Assembly (NCBI GenBank): GCA_009377795.1
Contig: WHTJ01000038.1
Span: 1-40,711 of the forward strand
DNA length: 40,711 bases
Direction: 5' to 3'
From: Propionibacteriales bacterium
Lineage (GTDB): Bacteria > Actinomycetota > Actinomycetes > Propionibacteriales > Nocardioidaceae
Positions 1-9,087 of this stretch are shown here, in pieces. A program made the translations under genes and the position numbers. How positions within the stretch are numbered: position 1 is the first letter of the stretch; the number at the start of each line of letters is the position of its first letter. Under the pieces are notes generated by a model. It worked only from the letters and a program-made list of their open reading frames with translations, searched no databases and was not told the DNA's origin.

Positions 1-109
1 CTCACGCAGCTCATCGGGGTACTTCCTCGGTGCTGCCACGAAAACTTCCTCTCCGGTCTGACACAAGATCAAACCCGGTTCGAAAGTCTCCGGGAAAGCG
101 GGGGAAGCT

Positions 110-1072
110 CAGCGTGGCCGCTACGGGTCGGCCGGCAACAAGGACGACCGGTTCGACGCGTTCGTGCTCGCCGACACCCTGCGCACCGACCGGGCCAGAC
201 TCACACCGCTGACACCAGACAGCCCGGACACCGTCGCCTTGCGGCGGGCCTGCCGCGCACGCAAGGACCTGGTTAGCCACCGAGTGGCGGTGGCTAACCA
301 GCTGCGCGCCCACCTGCGCAACGTCTTTCCCGGCGCAGTCGGCCTGTTCAAAGACATTGACTCCCAGATCAGCCTGGCGTTCCTGGCCCGCTTCGACACC
401 CAAGACCGCGCGGACTGGCTGTCGCCCAAGCGTCTGGCCGCCTGGCTGTCCAGCGTCGGCTACAGCGGCCGGAAAGACCCCGCCCAGCTGCACGCCCACC
501 TGACCACCGCACCCCACGGCATCACCGGCGCCGACGCCGACACCCAGGCCCACATCACCCACGCACTGGTGGCCGTGCTGACCACCCTGACCCAACAGAT
601 CAAGGCACTGTCGGCGCAGATCACAGCTCAGCTCGCTGCCCACACAGACCAGCACATCTTCACCAGCCTGCCCCGCTCCGGAACCGTCCGCGCCGCCCGA
701 CTCCTCGCCGAAATCGGCGACAGCCGCGCCCGGTTCCCCACCCCCGAAACACTCGCCTGCCTCGCCGGCGTCGCACCCTCGACCCGCCAATCCGGAAAGC
801 TCAGATCCGTTGGGTTCCGCTGGGCATGCGACAAACAACTCCGAGACGCCGTCTGCGACTTCGCCGCCGACACCAGACACGTCAACCCCTGGGCAGCCGA
901 CCTCTACAACCGAGCCCGCACCAGAGGACACGACCACCCCCACGCCGTGCGCATCCTCGCCCGCGCCTGGCTCTTCGTCATCTGGCACTGCTGGCAAGAC
1001 CACATCGCCTACGACCCCACCAAACACAACGCGCTCCAACGACTGCTCAACCCAAACCAGCAGGCGGCTTGA
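110..1072 (+). pseudogene. IS110-family transposase, 5'-truncated
   Basis: The reading frame gives the end of the DEDD (RuvC-like) domain, with NKDDRFDAFVLADTLRTD near its start, then a helical linker and the C-terminal Transposase_20 region with GVAPSTRQSGK (the serine-containing motif). Full IS110 transposases have about 400 residues. Here roughly the first 90, which carry the first catalytic acidic residues, are missing. An in-frame TGA lies near position 60, and sequence before about 110 does not continue the family. The first plausible start (ATG at 164) would give only 302 aa, so the gene is probably inactive. Bases 1-109 hold no recognisable gene. The stop codon is followed by about 15 bp resembling an IS110 right end, and then directly by restriction-methylase coding sequence. 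Confidence 0.8.
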
Positions 1073-1087
1073 CACAGGGCTTCTCAT
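110..1087 (+). mobile_element. Partial IS110-family insertion sequence
   Basis: This is the remnant insertion sequence carrying the truncated transposase. IS110 elements generally lack long terminal inverted repeats, so the edges are inferred. The right edge is placed near 1087, because the next codons (HYTTEQN) already belong to the interrupted methylase. The left edge is placed near 110, where transposase similarity stops. The left end of the element is absent, so a deletion or second rearrangement has occurred there. Confidence 0.5.
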
Positions 1088-2875
1088 TACACGACCGAGC
1101 AAAACATCCTGCGCACCATCCGGCCCCTGTTCCTGGACGAACTCGAAGCCGAACTCGCCGCCGCTACGAGCTTGCCGAAGCTTCGGGCCTTCCACAACAA
1201 GCTTGCCTACCTGACATTCTTCGACCCAGCCTGCGGATGCGGCAACTTTCTGGTCATCGCCTACCGAGAACTTCGTCGATTAGAGACGGAGTGTTTACGC
1301 CGCATAGCCACCAAGGAGCGCGCGACTGGACAGCTTGCAGTGAGTCTAGACCTGCTCTGCAAGGTGCGCGTGGATCAGTTCTACGGCATGGAGATCGAGG
1401 AGTTCCCTTCTCAAATCGCCAGGACCGCCCTCTACCTGATGGACCATTTGGAGAACGAGAGGGTCTCCGCAGAGTTTGGCGAGCACTACGTTCGCTTTCC
1501 CATCCCTGCTTCGCCACACATCCACACCGGGAACGCACTCCGGGATGACTGGAACATCCTCCTGCCCGCATCTAACTGCAACTATGTCTTCGGCAATCCG
1601 CCATTCGCCGGCCAGAAGACGCGCGCAACAGACCAAACCGCGGACTTGAAACATGTATGGGCCGGTGGCTACGTTCGTTGGCTCGACTACGTGAGCGGTT
1701 GGTACCGGTTGGCAGCAGACTACATCGCCAGCTCAGGCGCAAAGGCAGCATTCGTCTCGACAAACTCGATAACCCAAGGCGAGCAGGTCGCCCGCATATG
1801 GCGCACGCTGCTCGACAAGAGTATGAAGATCGACTTCGCACATCGCACGTTCGCATGGACATCAGAAGCCAAAGGCAAGGCCATTGTGCACGTGGTCGTC
1901 GTGGGCTTCTCAAGGACCAACGGCCAGTCACGCAAGATGATCTTTGACTACCCGAACATCCACAAGGAGCCGGTCCAAGAACACGTGCATCACATCAACC
2001 CCTACCTGCTCGATGCACCGGACGTCCTTGTCGAGTCCGCCACCCGGCCAATCTCGCCTGCGCTCCCACCTGTTCAGTATGGGAACAAACCGAGCGATGG
2101 GGGGCACCTAATCGTCGACGACCCGGACGACCTACCTGCTGAGATTGACCAAGCTCGTAGGTACATCCGACCGCTCCTTGGCGCGCACGATCTTCTACAC
2201 GGCAATCAGCGGTTTTGCATCTGGATGGACCGACCAGACGCCGACACGGTGGCCCGTTCGAAGTGGCTCCGTGAGCGGCTGGAGGCTGTTCGACGCTTCA
2301 GACTGGAAAGCACCGCCGCCGACACGCAGAAGCTGGCGGACCGCCCGTGGCGGTTCTTTCGGATCCCCCAGCCCACTGTCCCCTACATTGCTATCCCCCG
2401 GCACGTGTCCCAAACGCGACAGTGGTTCACGGTTGCTTACGAGTCGCCGGAAGTGATCGCCTCAGATGCCCTGTTCACCGTTGTTGACCCGGATGGCATC
2501 CTCTTCCCCATCCTCTCCTCGGCAATGTTCACCGCCTGGTTACGCACTATCGGCGGGCGCATCAAGAGCGACCTCCGGTTCTCCGGTCCGGTCGTATATA
2601 ACACGTTCCCGCTACCGAATCTCGGCCCAAGCGAGCGGGAGCGGATCATCGAGGCCGGTCGTGAGCTGACCAAGGCGCGGGAGAACCACGCGGACAAGTC
2701 GCTTGCCCAGATGTACAGCCCATTGGCGACCCCCAGTGACCTACTTGCAGCTCATCGGAAGGTAGACCTTCCCGTGGACCGCGCCCTCACACCACGAGGC
2801 CGGCCAGCAAGCGTTACCGACCGGATGCGGATACTTTTCCCCGCGTACGAGCGAGCCCTCGGACGCCTGACATGA
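1085..2875 (+). pseudogene. MmeI-like type IIG restriction/DNA methyltransferase, N-terminus lost to IS110
   Basis: Known members of this family order their domains as nuclease, helical connector, SAM-dependent N6-adenine methylase and target-recognition domain. Here the frame begins within the HYT(S/T)E-x-NIL segment that normally opens the methylase domain (motif X region). It continues through motif I DPACGCGNF (about 1222-1248) and motif IV NPPF (about 1594-1606), and ends in a TRD-type C-terminus with an RILFPAYERAL tail. The nuclease and connector are missing from the window because the IS110 remnant sits directly in front, in the same frame. The longest ORF with a start (TTG at 1172, 567 aa) excludes motif X. 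Motif I has Cys where Ser or Thr is usual. It is probably inactive; a fusion product is unlikely because the transposase ends in TGA. Confidence 0.8.
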
Positions 2876-3028
2876 CCGGCTTTGGGCAGCTCGCGCCGTT
2901 TGCTCGGATGAGGTAGATACTGAGGGCAGCGTCAGACACCCCAGCCTCCCGACCTTCGGCGACGCCATCAGCTCGAGGACCTGGTCGGGTCTGCAACCCG
3001 CGGATCCGCACGGTTCAACCTGGTCCGG

Positions 3029-4834
3029 TCAGCCTTGGTGCGCGCCTCCTCTGGACGAAGGCAAGGGTTCGAGGCCATTGGCAACGCGGACGAAGTTGAC
3101 CACTTGGCGGACCCGCTTCGCAAGGTCGAGCCGCCAACTTGTGGTCGAGTCCCACCGATCCACTACCGCCCGTGCAATTGCAACCTTGTTCACATCGACG
3201 GACCGGGGGCGGAGAAGCTCTCTGCCCAACGGATTCGCGTACGGCTCACCGCTCCATCTTGTTGTCGCCTTCGGGTGCACCTCTGCAACGGCAGTTCGCA
3301 GATCCTCAGGTGCCACATAATTCTCGACCGTGTAGCCATTGGTCACCCAGGCGAGCCCTGGTCCTTGGTCGAACTCTCTCTTGACACGCTGCTTGGTCGG
3401 GTTGATGCGGCTTTGTGGTTTGAGCTTGTCAGAGTCGATGACAATGGCGATGTGCCGGTTGAGCCTTCGAAGCGAGATGAAGTCATGCACATCGGGATCG
3501 TCTGCGGTCAGGTGGTTGAGCAACCGGCCACCGTAGAACATCAGCGAGTAGTGAATCCCCTCGACCAAGCTGGGATCAACCAAGCTGATCCAGTGGCGGA
3601 GGTAGATACGATCGGATGGCCCTTCGACCCAGATTACGGCGTTGGACTGAACCAGATCCGAGGGTCGGTAGCCAAGATCGGCACAGATCGCCGCCACGTC
3701 GCTGGGCTCGGCAGCGATACAAATTTCCGTTCCTGCGTTGCCAAGAGTGGCGTGGAAGATCGACGCGATCTCTGCGTCCAACATGTGCGCCGAGTGCGTC
3801 GCGATCAGGTACTGGTTACTGGTCTCGGTCGCCAGATAGCGCAATAGCTTGCGCTGGAGAAGTGGGTGCAGGTGGATCTCCGGTTCCTCGATACAGACCA
3901 GGTGGTCGGACAGCAAGCTTGCGGCGCACGCGAGGATTACCACTTGGTGAACACCCGTGCCCAAGTTCTCCAGAGGAAGAACACGCCCGCCGCTCTCGAC
4001 ATGCATCGTCTCGCGGTCATACGGGATCTCGATTCGTACGGTGGGGTCGTCCAGAACCCAACCAACGAATCGCTCGATCTTCTGGAAGATCGCCTTATCT
4101 GCCTGCTGGGATGCGGTAGGTCGCTCAAGCCTGGCCAGCTCATCGATCAGCCCTGTGCCGTGATGGCTGATTCCTGTGGCCTCACCGCCGCCCTTTCGGA
4201 TTTGGCGGAAGGCCTCGATGGTCTCCACAGAGGGGACTGACGCCAGCGGGTTGAAGACCGCCAGGACTCGCCCCAGGTCATCGCCGACGGTTCCACCTTG
4301 CGATCCGGTCAATGCCGCCGATGCCGACGCTAGCGCCCCAGCCTGGCGACGGGGCAACTCCTGCATTGCTTCGCCGATCTGGCTTTTCGACGGCACCAAA
4401 CGTGCCCGATCCCGGTCCTGCTCGAAGAGGTACCGGAACCACAGCAGGTCGCCCCCGGTCAAACGCAGCGGAGGAGTGGCCAGCGCGTGTTGCAGGTCAT
4501 CGAAGTGTGGGCTCAGAGATACGCCGCTCCGCGTCTTATCGTTGAGAGCCTCGATCTCCTGGCGGCCGACGTGGATGGCGATGGCCAGTTCTGCAGGACT
4601 CCCAGCTGGGTCACCGTTCGGTGCGTCCAAACCCGAGATAGCTGACACCTGTACATTCCCCTGCCGGCCGTAACAGGCACCGAGCACCCGCTGAGCGAAC
4701 CGCAGGACATTCGACTTTCCGGTGTTGTTCTGCCCAGCCAGAAGGTTGACCTTGGAGAGCGGCGCGAGAAGTTGCAACCGCTCCTCACGGAAGCTCCGAA
4801 ATCCCCGGAGCCCCAGTCCGACTATCTGCTCCAT
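3029..4834 (-). CDS. OLD-family ATP-dependent endonuclease (AAA + TOPRIM)
   Basis: The protein has 601 residues. An ABC/SMC-type ATPase half shows Walker A GQNNTGKS (34-41), a signature-like LGTGVHQ (291-297) and Walker B CIEEPEIHLHP (314-324). It is followed by a C-terminal TOPRIM half with E404 in WVEGPSD, the IVIDSDK motif (Asp467, Asp469) and NGYTVENYV (499-507), typical of OLD nucleases. Family members cleave DNA and several act in phage defence (P2 Old, Gabija GajA). No UvrD-like helicase partner (GajB) lies next to it, so it looks stand-alone. The ATG at 4834 has GGGAGAA upstream. It converges on the broken MmeI-like gene, consistent with a decayed defence island. All key residues I can locate are intact. 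Confidence 0.85.
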   Translation of the reverse strand: MEQIVGLGLRGFRSFREERLQLLAPLSKVNLLAGQNNTGKSNVLRFAQRVLGACYGRQGNVQVSAISGLDAPNGDPAGSPAELAIAIHVGRQEIEALNDKTRSGVSLSPHFDDLQHALATPPLRLTGGDLLWFRYLFEQDRDRARLVPSKSQIGEAMQELPRRQAGALASASAALTGSQGGTVGDDLGRVLAVFNPLASVPSVETIEAFRQIRKGGGEATGISHHGTGLIDELARLERPTASQQADKAIFQKIERFVGWVLDDPTVRIEIPYDRETMHVESGGRVLPLENLGTGVHQVVILACAASLLSDHLVCIEEPEIHLHPLLQRKLLRYLATETSNQYLIATHSAHMLDAEIASIFHATLGNAGTEICIAAEPSDVAAICADLGYRPSDLVQSNAVIWVEGPSDRIYLRHWISLVDPSLVEGIHYSLMFYGGRLLNHLTADDPDVHDFISLRRLNRHIAIVIDSDKLKPQSRINPTKQRVKREFDQGPGLAWVTNGYTVENYVAPEDLRTAVAEVHPKATTRWSGEPYANPLGRELLRPRSVDVNKVAIARAVVDRWDSTTSWRLDLAKRVRQVVNFVRVANGLEPLPSSRGGAHQG

Positions 4835-4930
4835 GCCAACGATTCTCCCAGGCTGGCTTAGATCGTCATGGCCTTATGGCACCGTCGCCGGATCGGGAAT
4901 ACTGCTGATGTTAGCCTGACTTGCAGGTCC

Positions 4931-5230
4931 TTAGCGAGCCGGCACCAAGGCTCCCGACAGTCCGTCGTCGGGCTCGTCATCGTCGTCATCCGAGGTCGAC
5001 TCAGTAGTGGTCCAGAACAGGCCTCCTTGACGTTCTGCGATGTCCCGGCGTACCGGATCGATGATGTGTTGATAGCGCTGGGCCATGCCCGTCGTCGACC
5101 AGCCCATGGCGCCCATTGCGGCCCGCTCGGTGATACCAAGGACAAGCAGTGCGGTCGCCGCCGTGTGCCGCGCGTCGTGTAGGCGTTCTCGTTGTGCTTC
5201 CGCGCACGACCGTCCGGTGGCAGCCTCACG
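4931..5230 (-). pseudogene. Tyrosine recombinase (integrase), C-terminal fragment
   Basis: The frame contains RLHDARHTAATALL, the H-x-x-R box of tyrosine recombinases. It continues to GAMGWSTTGMAQRYQHI, in which the second conserved His position is occupied by Trp or shifted and the nucleophilic Tyr-x-H segment is recognisable as RYQHI. It ends in an acidic tail. Only about 85 residues remain. The core-binding domain and the first catalytic Arg are absent, and the frame is closed by TGA upstream of about 5230. It is probably a relic of the integrase that inserted this accessory region. No intact integrase is visible in the window. Confidence 0.7.
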
Positions 5231-5340
5231 ACCAGCTCAGAGTCACGCCGCGTCCAGTGGGTCGATCCGTCAGAGTTGGACGGTCTTGAGATTCACCCGT
5301 CGATGCGGCTGAGGATTGACCACGGGCTCTCCAATACGGA

Positions 5341-5359
5341 TCACCCCTACTTGGGGTGA
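5341..5359. terminator. Hairpin at the end of the HD-domain gene
   Basis: TCACCCC (5341-5347) and GGGGTGA (5353-5359) form a perfect 7-bp stem with a 5-nt loop. It overlaps the stop codon of the minus-strand HD gene. There is no U-tract, so intrinsic terminator activity is uncertain. Confidence 0.4.
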
Positions 5360-5901
5360 CTCGCAGTCTCAAGCCGGGAGCGCGTGCGATCGACCGCTCC
5401 CAGCAACTCCTCTCGCGCCTCGGTGATGAACCGCGTGACTACGTGCCCGGCTCCATATCGCTGCTTGATCTCATCCATCCGCGCGCGGGCGTCGACCTCC
5501 TGGCCGTCTGGCGCTGTGGTCAGGTCACAGAACCAAAGACCGTCGCGTATCGAGCCCTGCTCGTCGTGGAACTGGCCTACCTCCTCGGCGAGTCCGCGCA
5601 ATCTTGCTTCGTGCGCTGCGCATGAGTGATGCGCCACGAGATGCACCAGACGCGCTGGTGCACCAGCGTCTTGCAGGAAGTACGCACCGTCGAGCGGGTG
5701 AAAGCCGGTGCGTACCAGGTCCGGGGAATAGCCAACGTCATGCAGGATCGCAGCCGCCTCCAGTAGCTCGCTGTCGGCTCCGGAGATTGGCCGCAGCGCT
5801 CGTGCCTGGCGAGCTACGCCTTGCACGTGTGCCCAGCGATTCGGTAAGGATTCGGCGAGTTTCTCTTGTGCGGCACGGAAAGCCCACTCGAACATTGACA
5901 T
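5347..5901 (-). CDS. HD-domain metal-dependent phosphohydrolase
   Basis: This 184-residue protein has an HD fold. An early His lies in NRWAHVQGVA, the metal-binding HD pair is in AAILHDVGYS, and further His residues appear in GFHPLDGA and VAHHSCAA. Such small HD proteins hydrolyse phosphomonoesters or phosphodiesters of nucleotides; the substrate cannot be read from sequence. It starts at the ATG at 5901 and is divergent from the small HTH gene at 6002, with about 100 bp between them. It lies in the mobile region, but nothing ties it to defence or transfer directly. Confidence 0.75.
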   Translation of the reverse strand: MSMFEWAFRAAQEKLAESLPNRWAHVQGVARQARALRPISGADSELLEAAAILHDVGYSPDLVRTGFHPLDGAYFLQDAGAPARLVHLVAHHSCAAHEARLRGLAEEVGQFHDEQGSIRDGLWFCDLTTAPDGQEVDARARMDEIKQRYGAGHVVTRFITEAREELLGAVDRTRSRLETASHPK

Positions 5902-6001
5902 CTTGCTGACGCTACACGGCCGTGGCCGACTCTCGATCTACCCTCGCTGTCCATTGCTGTAAGCACACGGCAGACAGCGCCCACGCTGTAGACTGCGACC
6001 C

Positions 6002-6211
6002 ATGGCCGACCAGGAGCTTCCGACCGACTGGTGGACGACAGAGGACGTGGCAACATACCTCGGCGTGACGCCCTCAACAATCCGGGCGTACGTCACGCGG
6101 AATCAGATGCCCGACCCCGACCGCCGCATGGGACGCCTGCGCCTGTGGCGGCCAAGAACTATCGAACGTTGGCACCAACAGAGGCCTAGAGCCGGCCAGT
6201 CGGAAGAGTAA
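6002..6211 (+). CDS. Small helix-turn-helix protein, excisionase/AlpA-like
   Basis: This 69-residue protein has the MerR/AlpA-type winged helix seen in excisionases and small element regulators. It reads WWTTEDVATYLGVTPSTIRAYVTRNQMP, then a basic wing and WRPRTIERWHQQRP. No Shine-Dalgarno sequence precedes the ATG, but TAGACT sits at 5988-5993, a good distance for a -10 box of a leaderless transcript. It lies about 770 bp from the integrase relic and 67 bp before a GTCTCA repeat doublet, which suits a recombination directionality factor. A plain transcriptional regulator is the alternative. Confidence 0.65.
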   Translation: MADQELPTDWWTTEDVATYLGVTPSTIRAYVTRNQMPDPDRRMGRLRLWRPRTIERWHQQRPRAGQSEE

Positions 6212-6277
6212 GCGGGGCGTAGGCCGGGTCCACCCGGACGGAGCGAACCAGATGCTAGCCCCGATCGTCCAGCCGCA

Positions 6278-6301
6278 GTCTCAGTTTGGGTCTCAGTCTC
6301 C
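6278..6301 (+). repeat. GTCTCA doublet, copy A (putative integrase arm-type site)
   Basis: GTCTCA occurs at 6278-6283 and 6290-6295 (12-bp period), with a third partial GTCTCC at 6296. The same doublet precedes all three tRNA-Ser fragments, but no tRNA fragment follows here; the 3' end of the tetR gene lies where one would be expected. It may be a relic of another attachment site. Confidence 0.45.
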
Positions 6302-6355
6302 CTGACAACCCCGACGCGGCGCACACCTGGAGAGGCATCACGGCCGGGGGCTTCA

Positions 6356-7081
6356 CTACCGTTGGCGCGCCGAGTTCTCGCGGTCGTGATCGGCAGAGGG
6401 ATGCCGGGTGGCCGATGTTGTCGAGGTGGTGAGGGCTTCGAGGATCAGGTTGAGTCCCCACGCGAACTCGTCGCCGAAGTCGTAGCCGGGCCGGAGGTAG
6501 TAGTCGGTCGCCATCTCTACGAGGTGGGGGTGCTCGCCGGTGGAGAATCTCTCCATGACGGGCTCGGCGACGTCGGCGACGGTGTCCGAGCCGTCGAAGG
6601 GCAGGCCGACCTCCTGGAGCGCGAAGCCGTAGGTGTAGCTGTCGAGCAGGGCGTAGGCGTGGGCGGTCATCTCGGTGGAGAAGCCCGCGGCCCGCAGGGT
6701 GGCGATGACCGCGTCGTGGTGGCGCAGCGTCGCCGGGCCGGGGCTGGTGCGCGACTCCATCAGTCCGATCGCCCACGGGTGGGCACGCAGTACCCGGCGG
6801 GCCGAGTCGGCTCGCCGACGGATCTCCGTACGCCAGTCCCCGCCGGTCGTGGGCAGCTCGATCTCGCTGAACACGAGGTCGACGATGCCGTCGAGAATCT
6901 CGTCCTTGTTGGCGACGTAGTAGTAGACCGACATCGGCTTCACGCCCAGGCTCCGGGCGAGCGAGCGGATGGTCAGGGAATCGATACCGCCCGCGTCGGC
7001 AACGGCCATCGCGCCCCGCAGCACGCGTTCCCGGCTGAGTCGCGGGCGTTCTGCGCGGCTGTCGTCCGAGCGTTCAGACAT
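6356..7081 (-). CDS. TetR/AcrR-family regulator (TetR_C_1 type)
   Basis: This 241-residue protein has an N-terminal TetR HTH (about 15-65: RERVLRGAMAVADAGG, then SLARSLGVKPMSVYYYVANKDEIL) and a C-terminal ligand-binding domain like that of tetracycline repressors. It is divergent from the dehydrogenase operon beginning at 7193. The 111-bp spacer carries two 11-bp GTACTnnGTAC-like palindromes. It very likely represses that operon and itself, and releases on binding a small-molecule inducer. The inducer is unknown. Confidence 0.85.
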   Translation of the reverse strand: MSERSDDSRAERPRLSRERVLRGAMAVADAGGIDSLTIRSLARSLGVKPMSVYYYVANKDEILDGIVDLVFSEIELPTTGGDWRTEIRRRADSARRVLRAHPWAIGLMESRTSPGPATLRHHDAVIATLRAAGFSTEMTAHAYALLDSYTYGFALQEVGLPFDGSDTVADVAEPVMERFSTGEHPHLVEMATDYYLRPGYDFGDEFAWGLNLILEALTTSTTSATRHPSADHDRENSARQR

Positions 7082-7136
7082 CTCACTCCCATTCGCCGGT
7101 CAGGTTCATCTGGTCAGTTTGAGCAATAGTGCTTTC

Positions 7137-7169
7137 GTACTTTGTACTGGGCTGTACCGTACTAAGTAC
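7137..7169. promoter_or_regulatory. Tandem TetR operator palindromes
   Basis: GTACTTTGTAC (7137-7147) and the perfect palindrome GTACTAAGTAC (7159-7169) lie 22 bp centre to centre, i.e. two helical turns on the same face. They sit between the divergent tetR and dehydrogenase genes, in the expected promoter zone of the latter. The operator role is inferred. Confidence 0.65.
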
Positions 7170-7192
7170 TACCATCCGACACGAGGACACCT

Positions 7193-8236
7193 ATGACAGG
7201 CACGGCGGCAGAACACCAGGCACCCGATCCCAGCCCTGAGGGGAGGCTGGCAGATGCCGGTGCGATGACCGCGATCGTGCAGGACTCCTACGGCGGCGCC
7301 GACGTGCTGCGGCACGAGCGGATTGCCCGCCCCGAGGTCGCCGAGAACGAGGTGCTCGTCCGCGTGCACGCTGCCGGCCTGGACCGCGGCACCTGGCACC
7401 TGATGACCGGCAAGCCCTACCTGATGCGGGTGGCGGGCCTCGGTTTCCGCCGACCGAAGGACCGGGTACCCGGGCGTGATCTGGCCGGCACGGTCGCCGC
7501 CGTCGGCGCGGCGGTGACCCGGTTCGCGGTCGGGGACCAGGTGTTCGGGGTCGGCCGCGGCGCCTTCGCCGAGTATGCGGTGGCTCGGGAGGACAAGCTG
7601 GCCCGCAAACCGGTGAATCTCTCCTTCGAGCAGGCCGCGGTGGTGCCGATCTCGGCCGCCACCGCCCTCCAGGCGCTGTCCGACGCCGGCCGCGTCGAGT
7701 CGGGTCAGCAGGTGCTCGTCATCGGAGCATCCGGCGGCGTCGGCAGCTACGCCGTACAGCTGGCCAAGACCTTCGGGGCAGAAGTTACCGGCGTGGCCAG
7801 CACAGCAAAGCTAGGCCTGGTGCGCTCCCTCGGTGCCGACCGAGTCCTCGACTACACCCGCGACGACTACGCCGACGGCACCCACCACTACGACCTGGTC
7901 CTCGACATCGCCGGGAACCCGAAGCTGTCCCGGCTGCGGCGTGCGCTCACGCCCCGGGGGACAGCGGTGCTCGTCGGCGGCGAGGACGGCGGCAACCTCA
8001 CCGGAGGCATGAACCGAACGCTGCGCGCCCTGGCCCTGTCACCGTTCGTCGGCCAGCGGTTCGCGACCTTCGTCAACAAGGAACGGGCCAGCGACCTCGA
8101 CCGGCTCACCGAGCACATCGAAGCCGACCAGGTGACGCCGAGCATCGACCGCACCTATCCGCTGGACCGAGTCCCGGAGGCGATGCGCCACCTCGCGGCC
8201 GGGAAGGTCCGAGGCAAGGTCGCCATCACCATCTGA
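7193..8236 (+). CDS. NAD(P)-dependent dehydrogenase, MDR superfamily (quinone oxidoreductase-like)
   Basis: This 347-residue protein has an N-terminal GroES-like domain, including VPGRDLAGTVAAVG, and a Rossmann domain with nucleotide-binding GASGGVG (178-184). The Cys/His ligands of structural and catalytic zinc are not evident, so a zinc-free quinone/enone-reductase-type MDR is likely. The ATG at 7193 follows CGAGG at good spacing. A second in-frame ATG at 7265 begins the part conserved in the family, so the first 24 residues may be an extension. It is the first gene of a TetR-regulated operon with a DUF4386 protein and an SDR, suggesting a stress or detoxification role for reactive carbonyls or quinones. 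Confidence 0.85.
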   Translation: MTGTAAEHQAPDPSPEGRLADAGAMTAIVQDSYGGADVLRHERIARPEVAENEVLVRVHAAGLDRGTWHLMTGKPYLMRVAGLGFRRPKDRVPGRDLAGTVAAVGAAVTRFAVGDQVFGVGRGAFAEYAVAREDKLARKPVNLSFEQAAVVPISAATALQALSDAGRVESGQQVLVIGASGGVGSYAVQLAKTFGAEVTGVASTAKLGLVRSLGADRVLDYTRDDYADGTHHYDLVLDIAGNPKLSRLRRALTPRGTAVLVGGEDGGNLTGGMNRTLRALALSPFVGQRFATFVNKERASDLDRLTEHIEADQVTPSIDRTYPLDRVPEAMRHLAAGKVRGKVAITI

Positions 8237-8307
8237 GCACCATCCGAACACCCGTCGGCGCTGCGCAATCCGCCGGACCGATCCCCGCAGAGACAAGAGG
8301 CAAACAC

Positions 8308-9075
8308 GTGACCACCACCGCAATACCGTGGATCTCGGGCGACCGCGGGCACGGCGCCGTACCCACCGAAGCCAGAAACCCACGGACCGGCTCCCGCATG
8401 TGGAGCTCTCGGCTGATCGGAGCCCTGTTCCTGGCCGGATTCGTCGTCTACGGCACCGGCTCGGTGCTGGTGACCTCGGTCGTCGACGGTCCCGACTTCC
8501 TCGCAGGCGTCGGCGCGCAGCAGACCACCCTGTTCATGGGTGCCTTCCTGATGTTGGCGACCACCGCCGTCGATATCGGCAAGGCGGTGCTGTTCTTCCC
8601 GGTCCTGGAACGCCACGGCAAGCGGACCGCTGTGGCCTACCTGGCCACGATGATCTTCGAGATGGCCCTGATGACGGTCGGAGTGCTCGCCCTGCTGATG
8701 CTCGTCCCCCTGTCCGACCAGGTCGACGTCGGGCGGCTGGGTGCGGATGCTGCCCAGGCTCTCGGGTCGCTCGCGGTCGACGCGAACGAGACGGCCTACC
8801 AGATCGGGCAGCTCTCCCTCGGCTTCGGGTGCCTCTTCCTGTGTGCGCTGCTGTTCCGGACCCGGCTGGTCCCCAAATGGCTGGCGGGCTGGGGCCTGGT
8901 CGGCTACGCGCTCCACATGTCCGGCGCGGCCGCAGAGATCCTCGGTGCCCCGATCAGCCTGGTGCTGCTGATCCCGGGCGGAATCTTCGAGGTGACGCTC
9001 GCGATCTGGCTGCTCATCAAGGGCTTCACGCCGGCGGCGTACGACGGACCGCCAGTGACCCAGATCGACGAATGA
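8308..9075 (+). CDS. DUF4386-type multi-pass membrane protein
   Basis: The protein has 255 residues with about six membrane-spanning segments: near 35-55, 73-98, 105-137, 158-178, 187-205 and 215-235. The arrangement and the motif near QQTTLFMGAFLMLATTAVD match DUF4386 proteins. GTG start with GAGG about 8 bp upstream. An in-frame ATG at residue 31 is an alternative start nearer to the first helix. The biochemical role of the family is unknown. Its place between two reductases under one TetR promoter suggests a membrane partner for the same response. Confidence 0.75.
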   Translation: MTTTAIPWISGDRGHGAVPTEARNPRTGSRMWSSRLIGALFLAGFVVYGTGSVLVTSVVDGPDFLAGVGAQQTTLFMGAFLMLATTAVDIGKAVLFFPVLERHGKRTAVAYLATMIFEMALMTVGVLALLMLVPLSDQVDVGRLGADAAQALGSLAVDANETAYQIGQLSLGFGCLFLCALLFRTRLVPKWLAGWGLVGYALHMSGAAAEILGAPISLVLLIPGGIFEVTLAIWLLIKGFTPAAYDGPPVTQIDE

Positions 9076-9087
9076 GCAGGCTGGCCA

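Noticed and set aside
11-1195. 394-aa minus-strand ORF opposite the IS110 transposase
   Set aside because: Low-complexity Gly/Val-rich translation in the antisense frame of a recognisable transposase; typical high-GC shadow.
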